DNA of 64,000 nucleotides, from assembly GCA_951812285.1 (NCBI GenBank), contig OX638292.1, positions 1,283,008-1,347,007 on the forward strand. The letters are read 5' to 3'. Made by a program: the position numbers and the translations under genes. The notes under the pieces were generated by a model. The model was not told the origin of the DNA. It worked only from the letters and a program-made list of their open reading frames with translations, and ran no database searches. Of this stretch, positions 28,116 to 37,047 are shown one piece after another. The stretch comes from an uncultured Dehalococcoidia bacterium. GTDB lineage: Bacteria > Chloroflexota > Dehalococcoidia > Lucifugimonadales > UBA1127. The number at the start of each line of letters is the position of its first letter. The stretch's first letter is position 1.

Positions 28116-29351
28116 TTAGCCGTTTCGCTCCAGGAGCATGCGGTACACCTGCAGCAGCGCCATGACGACAGCCCGTCGCTTGACGAGCGGCCGGTCCGGC
28201 GGGAATCGCATGACCGTGCTCTCGACGGCCCCGTCCATGGCGACTCCCGCATATACGGTGCCCGCTGGTATGCCGTCCTGTGGGCCCGGGCCTGCGACGC
28301 CTGTGATGCCAATGCCCACATCTGCGTCAAGCGCCTCCCGTACCGCCTTGGCCATCGCCCCGGCGACCTCCGCACTCACGACGCCGTGCTCCTCGATGAG
28401 CGCCGGTTCGACGCCCGCGATCGACTTGACCTTGGTCGCGTAGGTGACGAGGCTGCCCTTGAAGTAGCCCGACGCACCGGGAACGTCCGTGACGGTGCTC
28501 GCCAGCAGTCCACCCGTGCACGATTCCATCGCGGCCAGCGTCAACCCGCGGTCGCTCAGCAGCGCGCCGACGCGCTCCTCCGGCGTCTCGCCGTCCACGC
28601 CCCAGATGGCGAAGTCCAGCGCTTCGCGTATTTCCGCCTCCATCGGCTCTATGAGCGCGATGGCCTCACCCTGGTCTGCGGCGCGCGCGATGATGCGCAG
28701 GTGAATGCCGTCCGGCCGAGCGTAGATGCCAAGGTACGGGTTGTCGCGTCCGAAGAGCGAGCTCACGTACTCGCCAACAGCCGCCTCTCCGAGCCCGATG
28801 GTCTTGAAGGTGCGAGACATAATGACAGTGCCCTGCGCGCGCTCCTTGAGCTTCGGCGCGGCCTGCTGGTCCCACATCAGCACCATCTCGCCAGGCACAC
28901 CGGGCATCGCGATGATGATCTTGCCACCCTTCTCCGCCCACCATCCCGGCGCCGTGCCGCGCGGGTTGGCCAGTACGGTGACCGATGGAATGACGCCGGC
29001 CTGTTTCTTGTTCGTTTCGGGCATATCCTGCCCGCGATTGCGAAAGTTCTGCTCCATGGCCGCGATGAGGTCAGGGTCGAACGTGATGGTTTCCCCAAAG
29101 GTCTCCGCGATGGCTTCCCGGGTGAGGTCGTCCTTGGTAGGGCCGAGCCCGCCTGTGCAGATGATCAAATCCGAGCGCTCCATGCACCTGTGGAGCATTT
29201 CCACCATCTCGCCCATCTCGTCGCCCATAATCGTGACCGTGTGCAGGTCGATGCCCAATGCTGGCAGCCGCGCGGCGATGTGGGCCGAGTTGGTGTCCAG
29301 GGTCTCCCCCATGAGGAGCTCAGTGCCAAAAGCGAGTATCTCGGCGCGCAT
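28116..29351 (-). CDS. cinA: CinA-family protein (NMN amidohydrolase domain)
   Basis: The 411-residue protein has the full CinA architecture. The N-terminal molybdopterin-binding-like COG1058 domain carries GTELLMGETLDTNSAHIA and ICTGGLGPTKDD; this part is often an ADP-ribose pyrophosphatase. The C-terminal COG1546 domain, with ESCTGGLLASTVTDVPGAS and GITGVAGPG, acts as NMN deamidase in pyridine-nucleotide recycling. All expected motifs are present and the length is normal. A purine-rich GAGGGGG precedes the ATG. It has its own promoter and runs toward argC, separated by 96 bp. Confidence 0.95.
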   Translation of the reverse strand: MRAEILAFGTELLMGETLDTNSAHIAARLPALGIDLHTVTIMGDEMGEMVEMLHRCMERSDLIICTGGLGPTKDDLTREAIAETFGETITFDPDLIAAMEQNFRNRGQDMPETNKKQAGVIPSVTVLANPRGTAPGWWAEKGGKIIIAMPGVPGEMVLMWDQQAAPKLKERAQGTVIMSRTFKTIGLGEAAVGEYVSSLFGRDNPYLGIYARPDGIHLRIIARAADQGEAIALIEPMEAEIREALDFAIWGVDGETPEERVGALLSDRGLTLAAMESCTGGLLASTVTDVPGASGYFKGSLVTYATKVKSIAGVEPALIEEHGVVSAEVAGAMAKAVREALDADVGIGITGVAGPGPQDGIPAGTVYAGVAMDGAVESTVMRFPPDRPLVKRRAVVMALLQVYRMLLERNG

Positions 29352-29389
29352 GCGGGAATCCCCCTCAAGTGCAGGTAATGGACACGGTG

Positions 29390-29418
29390 AGTATAGGGGA
29401 GCGCCGTGAGCTAGCCAA
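29390..29418 (-). promoter_or_regulatory. Promoter of cinA
   Basis: TATACT at 29390-29395 and TTGGCT at 29413-29418 are separated by 17 bp, the best-spaced pair of this motif class in the window. The predicted leader is about 32 nt. Confidence 0.55.
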
Positions 29419-29435
29419 GGGAGCGGCTGGCGACG

Positions 29436-30428
29436 CTATTGGGCGGCCGGCGTTGCCTCGGCCTCGGATTCGTCGGGAACGGGAGGCTCATCCACAAGGC
29501 GCTCCATGGTCTCATACCAGGGTGCGTCCAGGACGAGAAGATAGGGCTGCCCCTGCGCGCGAGCATAGTACCTTTCGCCATCCGGCGTCGGGTCGCCAAT
29601 TTCGAGGATGCTCTCCCAGTTGGAGCTCTCGATGCCCTCGGGCGGCAGGTACTCGATGATGACGACCGATCGCGGTTCCAGCAGCCCGTACTTCGCCAGG
29701 TCATCGATGTGCTCGGCCTCGATGCCGAGGAAGTCAGGGCCGTCCAACAGTGGCAGAACCTCGGCCCAGCGGTCCTCGTCGATGGCCGTGCGATCCGGAT
29801 TCGCGAAGCGCCAGCCGGTCGATTCAATCACGAAATCAGAGGTGACCTCATCTTTCGTTACACCCAAGTAGAGCACGCGTGCGGGGTCCAGTCGGTAGTA
29901 CCATTGCGGGTAGGGAGGCTCAAAGGCCAGCCGCCGCAGCACCTGTCCCCATACGGACTCGATGACATAAAGACTCTCATCATCCCGCTGGTAGGCGTAG
30001 TAACCGCTTCCGTCCGGCGTCAGTTTGCCAAGGTACAGCTGCAACGAGCGGCCGCCGGAGAGGCCGAGATCCAGCACAGTCGAGGGCGGGTCCAGACCGT
30101 AGGTGTTGTAGTTCTCGATCTCCTCCGCCAGCACGCGTCGGGCGCGCGGGCCGCTGAGCACCAATGTGACGCCGCCCCAGCGGGCAAGGTCGACGGGAGG
30201 TTGCTTCTCGCCGTCGAAGAACCAGCCTTCGCCCTCGCGATAGGAGAAGGCCCCCTCCGTGTCCTCCGTCGTTATGCCGATGAACTCAATGTCATCTTCC
30301 TCAACCTTGTAGAACCAGAAGTTGTCGGAGGGCTCTGCCTCCTCTCCCATATCGCGCAGGACGAAGAACCATAGCCCGGCAACGATTACCAGGACGCCCA
30401 ATAGGACAGCCGTTGCGGCAGTGTTCAT
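29436..30428 (-). CDS. DUF4340-domain membrane-anchored protein
   Basis: This 330-residue protein has one N-terminal membrane helix (about 5-25) and a large extracytoplasmic region matching DUF4340: repeated FWFYKVEEDDIEFIGITTEDTEGAFSYREGEGWFFDG and DPPSTVLDLGLSGGRSLQLYLGKLTPDGSGYYAY units. DUF4340 proteins occur right after GldA/F/G-type ABC operons in many phyla, as here. It is therefore likely to be an accessory extracellular subunit of that transporter. The gene follows the GldG-like gene by 39 bp. Its exact role is unknown. Confidence 0.85.
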   Translation of the reverse strand: MNTAATAVLLGVLVIVAGLWFFVLRDMGEEAEPSDNFWFYKVEEDDIEFIGITTEDTEGAFSYREGEGWFFDGEKQPPVDLARWGGVTLVLSGPRARRVLAEEIENYNTYGLDPPSTVLDLGLSGGRSLQLYLGKLTPDGSGYYAYQRDDESLYVIESVWGQVLRRLAFEPPYPQWYYRLDPARVLYLGVTKDEVTSDFVIESTGWRFANPDRTAIDEDRWAEVLPLLDGPDFLGIEAEHIDDLAKYGLLEPRSVVIIEYLPPEGIESSNWESILEIGDPTPDGERYYARAQGQPYLLVLDAPWYETMERLVDEPPVPDESEAEATPAAQ

Positions 30429-30467
30429 GCTTGGCTGGGCTCCGTCATGTCGTCTTGGTCTCCCGCA

Positions 30468-32144
30468 TTACCGCCGGCGCCACCAGACCGCGACGCTGGC
30501 GAGGCCAACAGCGGCGGGTAGCAGAAACCAGCTGGAGAAGCGGATGAAGTCGAACTCCTGGCTGGTCACAACCAGCTCACGGAAGGCGAAGGGCTTCGGA
30601 CGGATGGAGATGAGGTCGTAGTCCTCCGCCACGTAATTGACCGCGTTCAGGAAGAAGTCGAGGTTGGTGGAGTACCCGGAGTAGCGGTTTGCAGCAAAGT
30701 CCGAGTCCCCGAATATCGCAATGGTCGTCGGCTTCCGCGAGCCCTCCTCAGAGATGCACTCCCGGCTCCGGCCGGCCACTGCGAGCACAGTGTCAATCTC
30801 CTCTTCGACGATGCCGCAGGCGTGAACGATCATGCCAACGTCAAACGGGCCGATAGTGTCGCCGGTTTCCGGTCTGAAGTCCTCGCTCTCCGGGTCGGCG
30901 GTCTTCCAGCTCAGAAGCGTCGACCGTGCCATCGGAATGTACTCCACCCACGGCGGGACCTTTTCGGGCTCGACACTGACCTCGATTGGCGTGGACAGCG
31001 GCAGGAGCACCGTATCCAGGTCTCGAGTGATGCTGGTCTGCCGGTTGAATTGCCCGCTCTGGAGCAACGGGGTCCGCAGCGCCTGGTGCAGGGAGCTGCC
31101 CGGGTCCACGATGGTGTCGCCGCCGAGGGCGATTCCCCACGGCTCCAGCAGCGAGCGAACGCTGTTCGGTACTCCCGGGTCCACCAGGAAGATCGCTCTT
31201 CCGTCGTTCCTGAGCCAGGCGTCAAAAGAATCAAACTCCTGGATGGACATGTTCCGCGACGGGCCCGGGAATACCAGCACTGCGGCATCCTCCGGAATCG
31301 TGCCCACCTGCGCCAGGTTGAGCGTGTCCACCGAGTAGCTGTCTGCGAGCGCTCCCCTCCCCGCGAAGGCAAATCCCTGGGGGTCCTCTGGGTCCTGGTT
31401 GATGGCGTCCTTTTCGCCGTGGCCCGTCACAAAGTAGATCCGCTTCTGCTGCTCCCCGGTGACGATGAGAAGCATGCTGGTGAGGTCCTGTTCAGACAGC
31501 GGCGGGACGGTCAGCACGATAGCCTGACCGGAGTCCTGCGCCTGGAATACGATCGACGGGAATTGGGAGAGGCCGTATACCTCGGCACGCCCCGGGTCGC
31601 TCTCCGGATCGACGAATTCATATGTGAACATCCGGTTGGACCGCCGTTCGAACTCGAACATGAGGTCATCGGCGAGCTGTTGGTCGGCAGCCTGATTGGA
31701 CCTGTCCGGGATGAAGAAGGCGGTGGCGTGGACATTCTCTGAGAGGTTTCCCAGCACCTGTGTCGTCTGTTGTGCCAGCGAGAACTGCTTGGACGCCGTC
31801 AGGTCAGCCCGTGCCTCGTTGTGGAAGCTGATGAAGTTGACGAAGACCACGATGCCAGTGAAGGCCAGGACCATCAAGACCGCGTTGATCGCAAACCTGC
31901 CACGCTGCCCTGCGAGCGCTTCGCGGATATTCACCGAAGAGAAGACCGCAGCCACAAGGAGGATGACCGCGCCGGCGATCATCAGGGACGTACCCGTCGT
32001 GCGAAGGTCATCGGCCCAGAGCCACATGGCAAAGCCGCCGAGCAGCGCAACGCCGCCGATGATGGCCAGCAACAGCGCCGCCGCGGACAGGATGCCCTTG
32101 ATCCGCTCCCAGAGGCTCACGCGTTGGAGATCTTGTTCCGCCAT
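30468..32144 (-). CDS. GldG-family protein (auxiliary subunit of ABC-2 transporter)
   Basis: This 558-residue protein has two N-terminal helices plus a third near residue 100, then a large periplasmic ABC-type_uncharacterised region including FEFERRSNRMFTYEFVDPESDPGRAEVYG and IYFVTGHGEKDAINQDP, and a final C-terminal helix before the WWRRR stop-transfer. This is the GldG/COG3225 layout. The ATG at 32144 lies one base after the permease stop with GGAG 6-7 nt upstream; an in-frame alternative at 32168 would overlap the permease. It belongs to the four-gene module gldA-gldF-gldG-DUF4340. Confidence 0.88.
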   Translation of the reverse strand: MAEQDLQRVSLWERIKGILSAAALLLAIIGGVALLGGFAMWLWADDLRTTGTSLMIAGAVILLVAAVFSSVNIREALAGQRGRFAINAVLMVLAFTGIVVFVNFISFHNEARADLTASKQFSLAQQTTQVLGNLSENVHATAFFIPDRSNQAADQQLADDLMFEFERRSNRMFTYEFVDPESDPGRAEVYGLSQFPSIVFQAQDSGQAIVLTVPPLSEQDLTSMLLIVTGEQQKRIYFVTGHGEKDAINQDPEDPQGFAFAGRGALADSYSVDTLNLAQVGTIPEDAAVLVFPGPSRNMSIQEFDSFDAWLRNDGRAIFLVDPGVPNSVRSLLEPWGIALGGDTIVDPGSSLHQALRTPLLQSGQFNRQTSITRDLDTVLLPLSTPIEVSVEPEKVPPWVEYIPMARSTLLSWKTADPESEDFRPETGDTIGPFDVGMIVHACGIVEEEIDTVLAVAGRSRECISEEGSRKPTTIAIFGDSDFAANRYSGYSTNLDFFLNAVNYVAEDYDLISIRPKPFAFRELVVTSQEFDFIRFSSWFLLPAAVGLASVAVWWRRR

Positions 32145-32145
32145 C

Positions 32146-32928
32146 TTATCTCCACCGCCTCGACTCAATGTTTCGGATGGTGAGGAAGAGGAAGAAGGCC
32201 ATCACGCTCAGGTAGTAGACCACGTTGTTCGTGTCCAGAATTCCGCGAGAGAAATCATCGAAGTGGCCGCTGAGGGAAACACCCTCCAGCACTTGCGCAG
32301 CAAGACCGGACGTGATGTCCGCCGCCTGGTTTGTGAGCAGCATCAGCAGCAACGTGCCAAAGCTCACGATTGCCGCAACCACCTGGTTGCTCGTAAGCGA
32401 CGAAGCCAGCAGCCCGATGGACAGGCTCGCGCCGCCGAACAGGATGATGCCGAGGTAGCCGGTGAGAATCGGCCCGAAGTCCGGGTCTCCGTACATGACA
32501 AGCAACAGCGTGTAGAAGAGCGTCAGGGCCAGTGTCGCCACAAGGATGGCCATGACCGCCGCGAACTTGCCCAGCACAATCTCGTAGTCGCGTATAGGCG
32601 AGGTCATCAGCAGTTCCAGCGTGCCCAGTTTCTGCTCCTCAGCCAGGAGCCGCATAGTGATGGCGGGCGCCCACAACACGAATACCGTCGTGCTCGGGTC
32701 CAGCCAACCGCGAATGCTAGCCTCGGGAAAGGCCACGCTGATGCTGGAGACGAAGAGATAGCCGGTGATGGCCAGGAACACGCCGCCGATGATGTAGGCC
32801 ATCGGCGATGTGAAGTAAGTCTTGGTCTCCTTCCAGAAGATGGCGTAAGTGTTTCGCCACGTGGACAGCAGATACGCCATAATGCCGCCGGTCGTAACGC
32901 TGGGCACTGAAATAGTCGGTCGGTTCAA
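32146..32928 (-). CDS. ABC-2 permease, GldF-like
   Basis: This 260-residue six-helix permease has KETKTYFTSPMAYIIGGVFLAITGYLF at the front and RLLAEEQKLGTLELLMTSPIRDYEIVLGKF, the cytoplasmic coupling motif typical of GldF/CcmB-like ABC-2 permeases. The annotated start is TTG at 32928, which overlaps the ATPase stop (TTGA) and has GAGGAGGG 9 nt upstream. The ATG at 32880 is an alternative that begins nearer the conserved region. It works with the preceding ATPase and following GldG-like subunit. Substrates of non-gliding members are unknown; polysaccharide or surface-protein export has been proposed for the family. Confidence 0.88.
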   Translation of the reverse strand: MNRPTISVPSVTTGGIMAYLLSTWRNTYAIFWKETKTYFTSPMAYIIGGVFLAITGYLFVSSISVAFPEASIRGWLDPSTTVFVLWAPAITMRLLAEEQKLGTLELLMTSPIRDYEIVLGKFAAVMAILVATLALTLFYTLLLVMYGDPDFGPILTGYLGIILFGGASLSIGLLASSLTSNQVVAAIVSFGTLLLMLLTNQAADITSGLAAQVLEGVSLSGHFDDFSRGILDTNNVVYYLSVMAFFLFLTIRNIESRRWR

Positions 32929-33887
32929 CGGGCTGCGCCCTCCTCATCATCGGCGGTGGTCAGTTCCAGGAAGATTTCCTCCAGGCTCATGGGAACGATG
33001 CTGAGCTGAAGCAGGCCCCAGCCGTGCATCACCACCATCTCCGCAATCTTCTCCCTCAGGTCGTTGCCGGATGGCGACTCGATCGTGTACCGCGGGCCCG
33101 TGGCGGTGTCGATGTACCGGGCGCTCGTCACGCCCTCGAGTGCGCGAAGCTCGCGGATGACGTCAGCGCTCGGGCCGCGGATCTCGGCCTGCACCTGCTC
33201 GGTCCCGCGCAAGCGGACGGCCAGGTTGTCCGGCGTGTCCTCCGCCACCAGTATGCCCTCGTTGATGATGAGCACCCGCTCGCAGACGGCGCTCACCTCC
33301 GGCAGGATGTGCGTGCTGAGCAGCAGCGTCTGCTCCCTGCCGAGCTCCTTGATCAACTCGCGGGTTTCCACCACCTGGATCGGGTCGATGCCGACGGTGG
33401 GCTCGTCGAGGATGAGCACCTCAGGCTCGTGCAGGATGGCCTGCGCCAGCCCGGTGCGCTGCCGGTAGCCCTTCGACAACTTGTGAATCAGGGACTTGCG
33501 ATAGTCGCCCAGCTTCACCCGCTCGATTGCGATGTCGATTCGCTTGTTGAGGTAGTCCCCTCGCAAGCCGCGGATGGTGCCGAGGAACGACAGGTAGTCC
33601 TCGACGGTCATGTCGGTGTAGAGCGGCACCGTTTCCGGCAGGTAGCCGATGTGCCGCCGCGCCTCCAGCGATCCCGTCATTGTGTCGTGACCCGCGATGC
33701 TCGCCGCGCCGGTGGACGGTGGCAGGTAACCGGTGAGTATGCGCATGGTCGTCGTCTTGCCGGACCCATTCGGTCCAAGGAAGCCGACAACCTCTCCCTT
33801 CTCGACGTGGAAGGAAATGTTGTCCACGGCGAGGTTCTCGCCGTAGTACTTCGTGAGGTCCTTGACCTCGATCATCGTTTCCGGCAT
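32925..33887 (-). CDS. ABC transporter ATP-binding protein, GldA-like
   Basis: This 320-residue ATPase has Walker A GPNGSGKTTT, signature LSKGYRQRTGLAQA, Walker B VLILDEPTVGIDPIQ and the H-loop LSTHILPEV. LSKGYRQR is the variant seen in GldA/CcmA-type exporters. A C-terminal domain of about 100 residues ends in MSLEEIFLELTTADDEE. It heads the gldA-gldF-gldG-DUF4340 operon. A TATACT element lies about 65 bp upstream of the ATG. Confidence 0.94.
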   Translation of the reverse strand: MPETMIEVKDLTKYYGENLAVDNISFHVEKGEVVGFLGPNGSGKTTTMRILTGYLPPSTGAASIAGHDTMTGSLEARRHIGYLPETVPLYTDMTVEDYLSFLGTIRGLRGDYLNKRIDIAIERVKLGDYRKSLIHKLSKGYRQRTGLAQAILHEPEVLILDEPTVGIDPIQVVETRELIKELGREQTLLLSTHILPEVSAVCERVLIINEGILVAEDTPDNLAVRLRGTEQVQAEIRGPSADVIRELRALEGVTSARYIDTATGPRYTIESPSGNDLREKIAEMVVMHGWGLLQLSIVPMSLEEIFLELTTADDEEGAAR

Positions 33888-33949
33888 TACCGTCCCTGCA
33901 TTCGATCTTTGGCGCCCGAGCCTGACCTCGGCTCAGCGCACAACTCTTG

Positions 33950-33955
33950 AGTATA
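33950..33955 (-). promoter_or_regulatory. -10 element TATACT of the GldA-type operon
   Basis: TATACTC occurs 62 bp before the first ATG of the operon. A good -35 at 17 bp is not visible (TAGCTA at best). Confidence 0.35.
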
Positions 33956-33996
33956 CCGATTCAACGCACTGCTAGCTAGAGTAGCAACGTGCCCCC

Positions 33997-34524
33997 TCAC
34001 TCCAGAAGGGAGATGGGGAAGCGCAGGGCATCCACCTGCTCCCATTTCAGCTGTCTTAACTCCATACCGTCCGGCGCCTCGAAGACCATCCACCCGGAGA
34101 TGTTGAAGTCCTGGGGCAATTCAGATGGGCCCCAGAGGAACGGCAGGTGCGGGCTCAGCGCCGCCGGGGGTTCCGATAGGGGTACTCGGCGCTCATAAGG
34201 GTCGACGGGGAGACTCTTTTCACCCTCCATGCCCTCCAGCAGCGCGGCGCCCTCGTCGATATTGAGGGAGAGGATGCCCGAGCGTATGTTCCAGATGGTA
34301 ACGCGCGCCGCGATGAAGTGATGCCCTTCCATCGCGGGTCCGACGCTGTAGAATTCCGAGTTTGTATCCTGGTATATGACGCCGTCGACCACTTGGACGT
34401 CGGAAATGTTCATAGTCAAGCCGCGCCCACTTAAGGTTATGCTCGTAAATTCATCATCGCCGCAGGCGGCAGTCAACATCGCAGCCAGCGCCAGCAGCAA
34501 CGCTAAGTGTCGAATGTACCTCAC
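33997..34524 (-). CDS. Putative lipoprotein of unknown function
   Basis: The protein has a lipoprotein signal sequence: a basic start, a hydrophobic LALLLALAAML stretch and a lipobox LTAAC at about residue 17-21. A region of about 150 residues follows. TLSGRGLTMNISDVQVVDG and FIAARVTIWNIRSGILSLNIDEG resemble the immunoglobulin-like DUF4352 domain of secreted proteins, but weakly. GTG at 34524 gives the most natural signal peptide; another GTG is two codons upstream. No strong ribosome site. It lies between the cysteine desulfurase and the GldA-type operon. Confidence 0.65.
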   Translation of the reverse strand: MRYIRHLALLLALAAMLTAACGDDEFTSITLSGRGLTMNISDVQVVDGVIYQDTNSEFYSVGPAMEGHHFIAARVTIWNIRSGILSLNIDEGAALLEGMEGEKSLPVDPYERRVPLSEPPAALSPHLPFLWGPSELPQDFNISGWMVFEAPDGMELRQLKWEQVDALRFPISLLE

Positions 34525-34600
34525 GTGCACACGTCCATAGTAGAAGACTCTCTTGAAGGAAATTAACGTTGCCTCGCGGGATGAGGTTCCCTCAGGGTCA

Positions 34601-35797
34601 TTACACCCGGCCCGCGCTGAATGACGGCATCTCCCGGAGGCGTTGGACCAGAGGCGGCAACGTCTCCAGGAAATAGTTTACATCATCCTCAGTCGTTCCT
34701 CTGCCCACGGTCACCCGCAGGCTGCCCCTCGCGATGTCCGCCGGCCTCCCGATGGCCGTCAGCACATGCGACGGCTCCAGCGACGCCGTAGAACACGCGC
34801 TCCCGCTGGAGGCATAGATCCCCTTGAGATCGAGGCCCAGCAGCACCGGTTCCGCCTCCAGCCCTAGGAAGCAGACGTTGACGTTGTTGGGCAGCCGCCG
34901 CGTTGCATGGCCGTTCAGTATGGAGCCTGGCACGCGCTCGAGGATGCCCGCCGCCAGCCGGTCGCGAAGCGCGGCGCTGTGGGCGCACGCCTCCTCGCGC
35001 TCCTGCTCAGCCAACCGCAGCGCAGCCGCCATGCCGACGATTGCCGGCACGTTCTCCGTCCCCGATCGCCGCTCGCGCTCCTGCCCGCCTCCCATCAACA
35101 GCGGCGAAAATGGCGTGCCACGTCGAACAAACAGCACACCGGCCCCCTTTGGCCCGTGAAACTTGTGCGCCGACAGGCTGAGCAGGTCGACGCCCAGCCG
35201 CTTGACAGACAGGTCAAGGTATCCGGCGGCCTGCACCGCATCCGTGTGTACGAGAATAGTCCGGTCCTGCTCCTTCGCCCGCTCCTTCACCAACCGAGCG
35301 ATCTCCTCAACGGGCTGCACGGTGCCTATCTCGTTGTTTGCGTACATAACGCTGACGAGCACCGTCTGGTCCGTCACTGCGTCTATCACGTCGGCCGGCT
35401 TGACCAGGCCTTCGCCGTCAACAGGGACGTAGGTGACGTCAAAGCCTGCGCTCTCCAGTTGGTGGCAGGTGTGCAGCACCGCATGGTGCTCTATGACTGT
35501 CGTGACGATATGGTTGCCGGTCGGGCGCAGAGCTATGGCGCCGCCCTTGATGGCGGCGTTGTCGGACTCCGTTCCGCCGCTGGTGAACACGACCTCGTTG
35601 ACACGGCAGTCCAGCGCCTTGGCGACAGTGTCGCGCGCGCCCTCCAGTGCAGTTCGGGCGCGCTGCCCGACGGCGTGGATGCTCGATGGATTGCCGTAGG
35701 CCTCCTGCAGGTACGGCAACATTGCCTGCAGTGCCTCCGCCCGAAGGGGCGTGGTTGCGGCGTGGTCCAGATAGATGTCCCGGTCGCCGGATTCCAC
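34601..35797 (-). CDS. Cysteine desulfurase (NifS/IscS family)
   Basis: This PLP enzyme converts cysteine to alanine and delivers sulfur for Fe-S clusters or tRNA thiolation. The same activity on selenocysteine can supply selenide. With GTG at 35797 the protein has 398 residues. PLP-anchoring Lys212 lies in [10 protein letters not shown], His104 in IEHHAVLHT, and the sulfur-accepting Cys335 in [16 protein letters not shown] prefer this GTG, with AGGAG 8 nt upstream, to the TTG at 35833. No IscU or SufE gene adjoins it. The short insertion-free active-site loop groups it with NifS/IscS rather than SufS. Confidence 0.94.
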   Translation of the reverse strand: MESGDRDIYLDHAATTPLRAEALQAMLPYLQEAYGNPSSIHAVGQRARTALEGARDTVAKALDCRVNEVVFTSGGTESDNAAIKGGAIALRPTGNHIVTTVIEHHAVLHTCHQLESAGFDVTYVPVDGEGLVKPADVIDAVTDQTVLVSVMYANNEIGTVQPVEEIARLVKERAKEQDRTILVHTDAVQAAGYLDLSVKRLGVDLLSLSAHKFHGPKGAGVLFVRRGTPFSPLLMGGGQERERRSGTENVPAIVGMAAALRLAEQEREEACAHSAALRDRLAAGILERVPGSILNGHATRRLPNNVNVCFLGLEAEPVLLGLDLKGIYASSGSACSTASLEPSHVLTAIGRPADIARGSLRVTVGRGTTEDDVNYFLETLPPLVQRLREMPSFSAGRV

Positions 35798-35880
35798 CGA
35801 GTCGACTCCTGTCCGGTGCTGCGGCCTCACCAATTGCCGCCAAGTAGACGATTATTGTAGCACGGGAACCCTGACTGCCC

Positions 35881-37011
35881 CTACAGGTTGAGGGCGCGCT
35901 TCAGGCGCATGTAGCCGTAAAGGTCGCTCCGCGTGACAACGCCCAGGAGCCGGTCCCCCTCGGCCACCACAACGCCCGGGGGGCCGTCTTCCTCCTCCAG
36001 AATCTCCATGGCATCCGCCGCCAATTGGGACGAATCCAGAGTGACAAACGCCGAAAGTGGGGTCATTACCTCTGCTGCGCTTGCAATGGCCCAAACGTCG
36101 CGGGGGATGCGGCGGAGCGTCTGCAGGTTCAACACCCCGGCGGGCACGCCCTCAACGCCGATGAGCGCCGCTGAGCGCCCTGTTCGCATGAGGTGAAGGT
36201 TAATAGCCTCCGTAATCGTTGCTTCGGCAGGTACCAGGTCCGGCGCAACGACCTCTCCGAGGGTCACGCCCGACAGACGTCTGCGGTCGCGTGCGGCCGA
36301 TCTGGCGCCGGTTGCAGCTATGAATATGAACGCGCTCACCAAGATTGGCCAAAGGTTGAGGAGAGAACCCGTTCGAAGGAATAGGACAATGCTGCCCACT
36401 GCAAGAAGCACGGCAAGAGCCTGGCCAAACAGGACGGCCACATTGGTGGCCAGCCAGTAATTTCCGGTCAGTCCCCAGATGCCGGCCCGCAGGACGCGGC
36501 CGCCGTCGAGGGGAAAGCCGGGCAGCAAGTTGAAGAGCCCCAGCGCGAGGTTTGTCCATCCGAGCAGCAGCGCGACCACAGTGACGCCCTCGCGAAGGCG
36601 GCCGGTTAGAAAGGCGGGCGCAACGAAGAAGGCAACGCCCAGCATGGCGGCCGCGATGACAAGGCTGAGCAGAGGCCCCACAAGGGCAACGATGAATTCG
36701 GTCCAGGGCCGCCGAGCCTCGCGCGAGATGTGCGAGACGCCACCGAGCAGGAAGAGCGTGATGCCTCGCACGGGCAGGCTGTGTCGTGTCGCCATGACGC
36801 TGTGCGCAAGTTCATGGGCAAGAATGGAGCCAAAGAAGAGGATACCGGTCGCGCCGGCCATTCCGGCAAGGGGCATGATGTCCCACCGCGGAAGCCGAAA
36901 GGCCAATTGGTCAAAGACCAGGAAGCAGACGATGATGAGGATGACAAACCAGGTGTAGCTAACGCCGATGGGAATGCCGAAGACTCTGCCGAGCGAGAAG
37001 GTGCTGTTCAT
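35881..37011 (-). CDS. Site-2 protease-type M50 metalloprotease with CBS pair
   Basis: This 376-residue integral-membrane zinc protease has HELAH (H66, E67, H70) in the first catalytic helix and NLLPGFPLDGGRV with the third ligand D169. It ends in two CBS domains (about 240-375) with VMTPLSAFVTLDSSQLAADAMEILEEEDGPPGVVV. CBS pairs usually bind adenine nucleotides or SAM. The family cleaves membrane-embedded substrates such as anti-sigma factors, or serves in other regulated proteolysis. It lies 36 bp after speB in a possible longer transcript. Confidence 0.93.
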   Translation of the reverse strand: MNSTFSLGRVFGIPIGVSYTWFVILIIVCFLVFDQLAFRLPRWDIMPLAGMAGATGILFFGSILAHELAHSVMATRHSLPVRGITLFLLGGVSHISREARRPWTEFIVALVGPLLSLVIAAAMLGVAFFVAPAFLTGRLREGVTVVALLLGWTNLALGLFNLLPGFPLDGGRVLRAGIWGLTGNYWLATNVAVLFGQALAVLLAVGSIVLFLRTGSLLNLWPILVSAFIFIAATGARSAARDRRRLSGVTLGEVVAPDLVPAEATITEAINLHLMRTGRSAALIGVEGVPAGVLNLQTLRRIPRDVWAIASAAEVMTPLSAFVTLDSSQLAADAMEILEEEDGPPGVVVAEGDRLLGVVTRSDLYGYMRLKRALNL

Positions 37012-37047
37012 GCGCCGCTCCCAGACCTCCGCAATTTCGTCTGCTTT

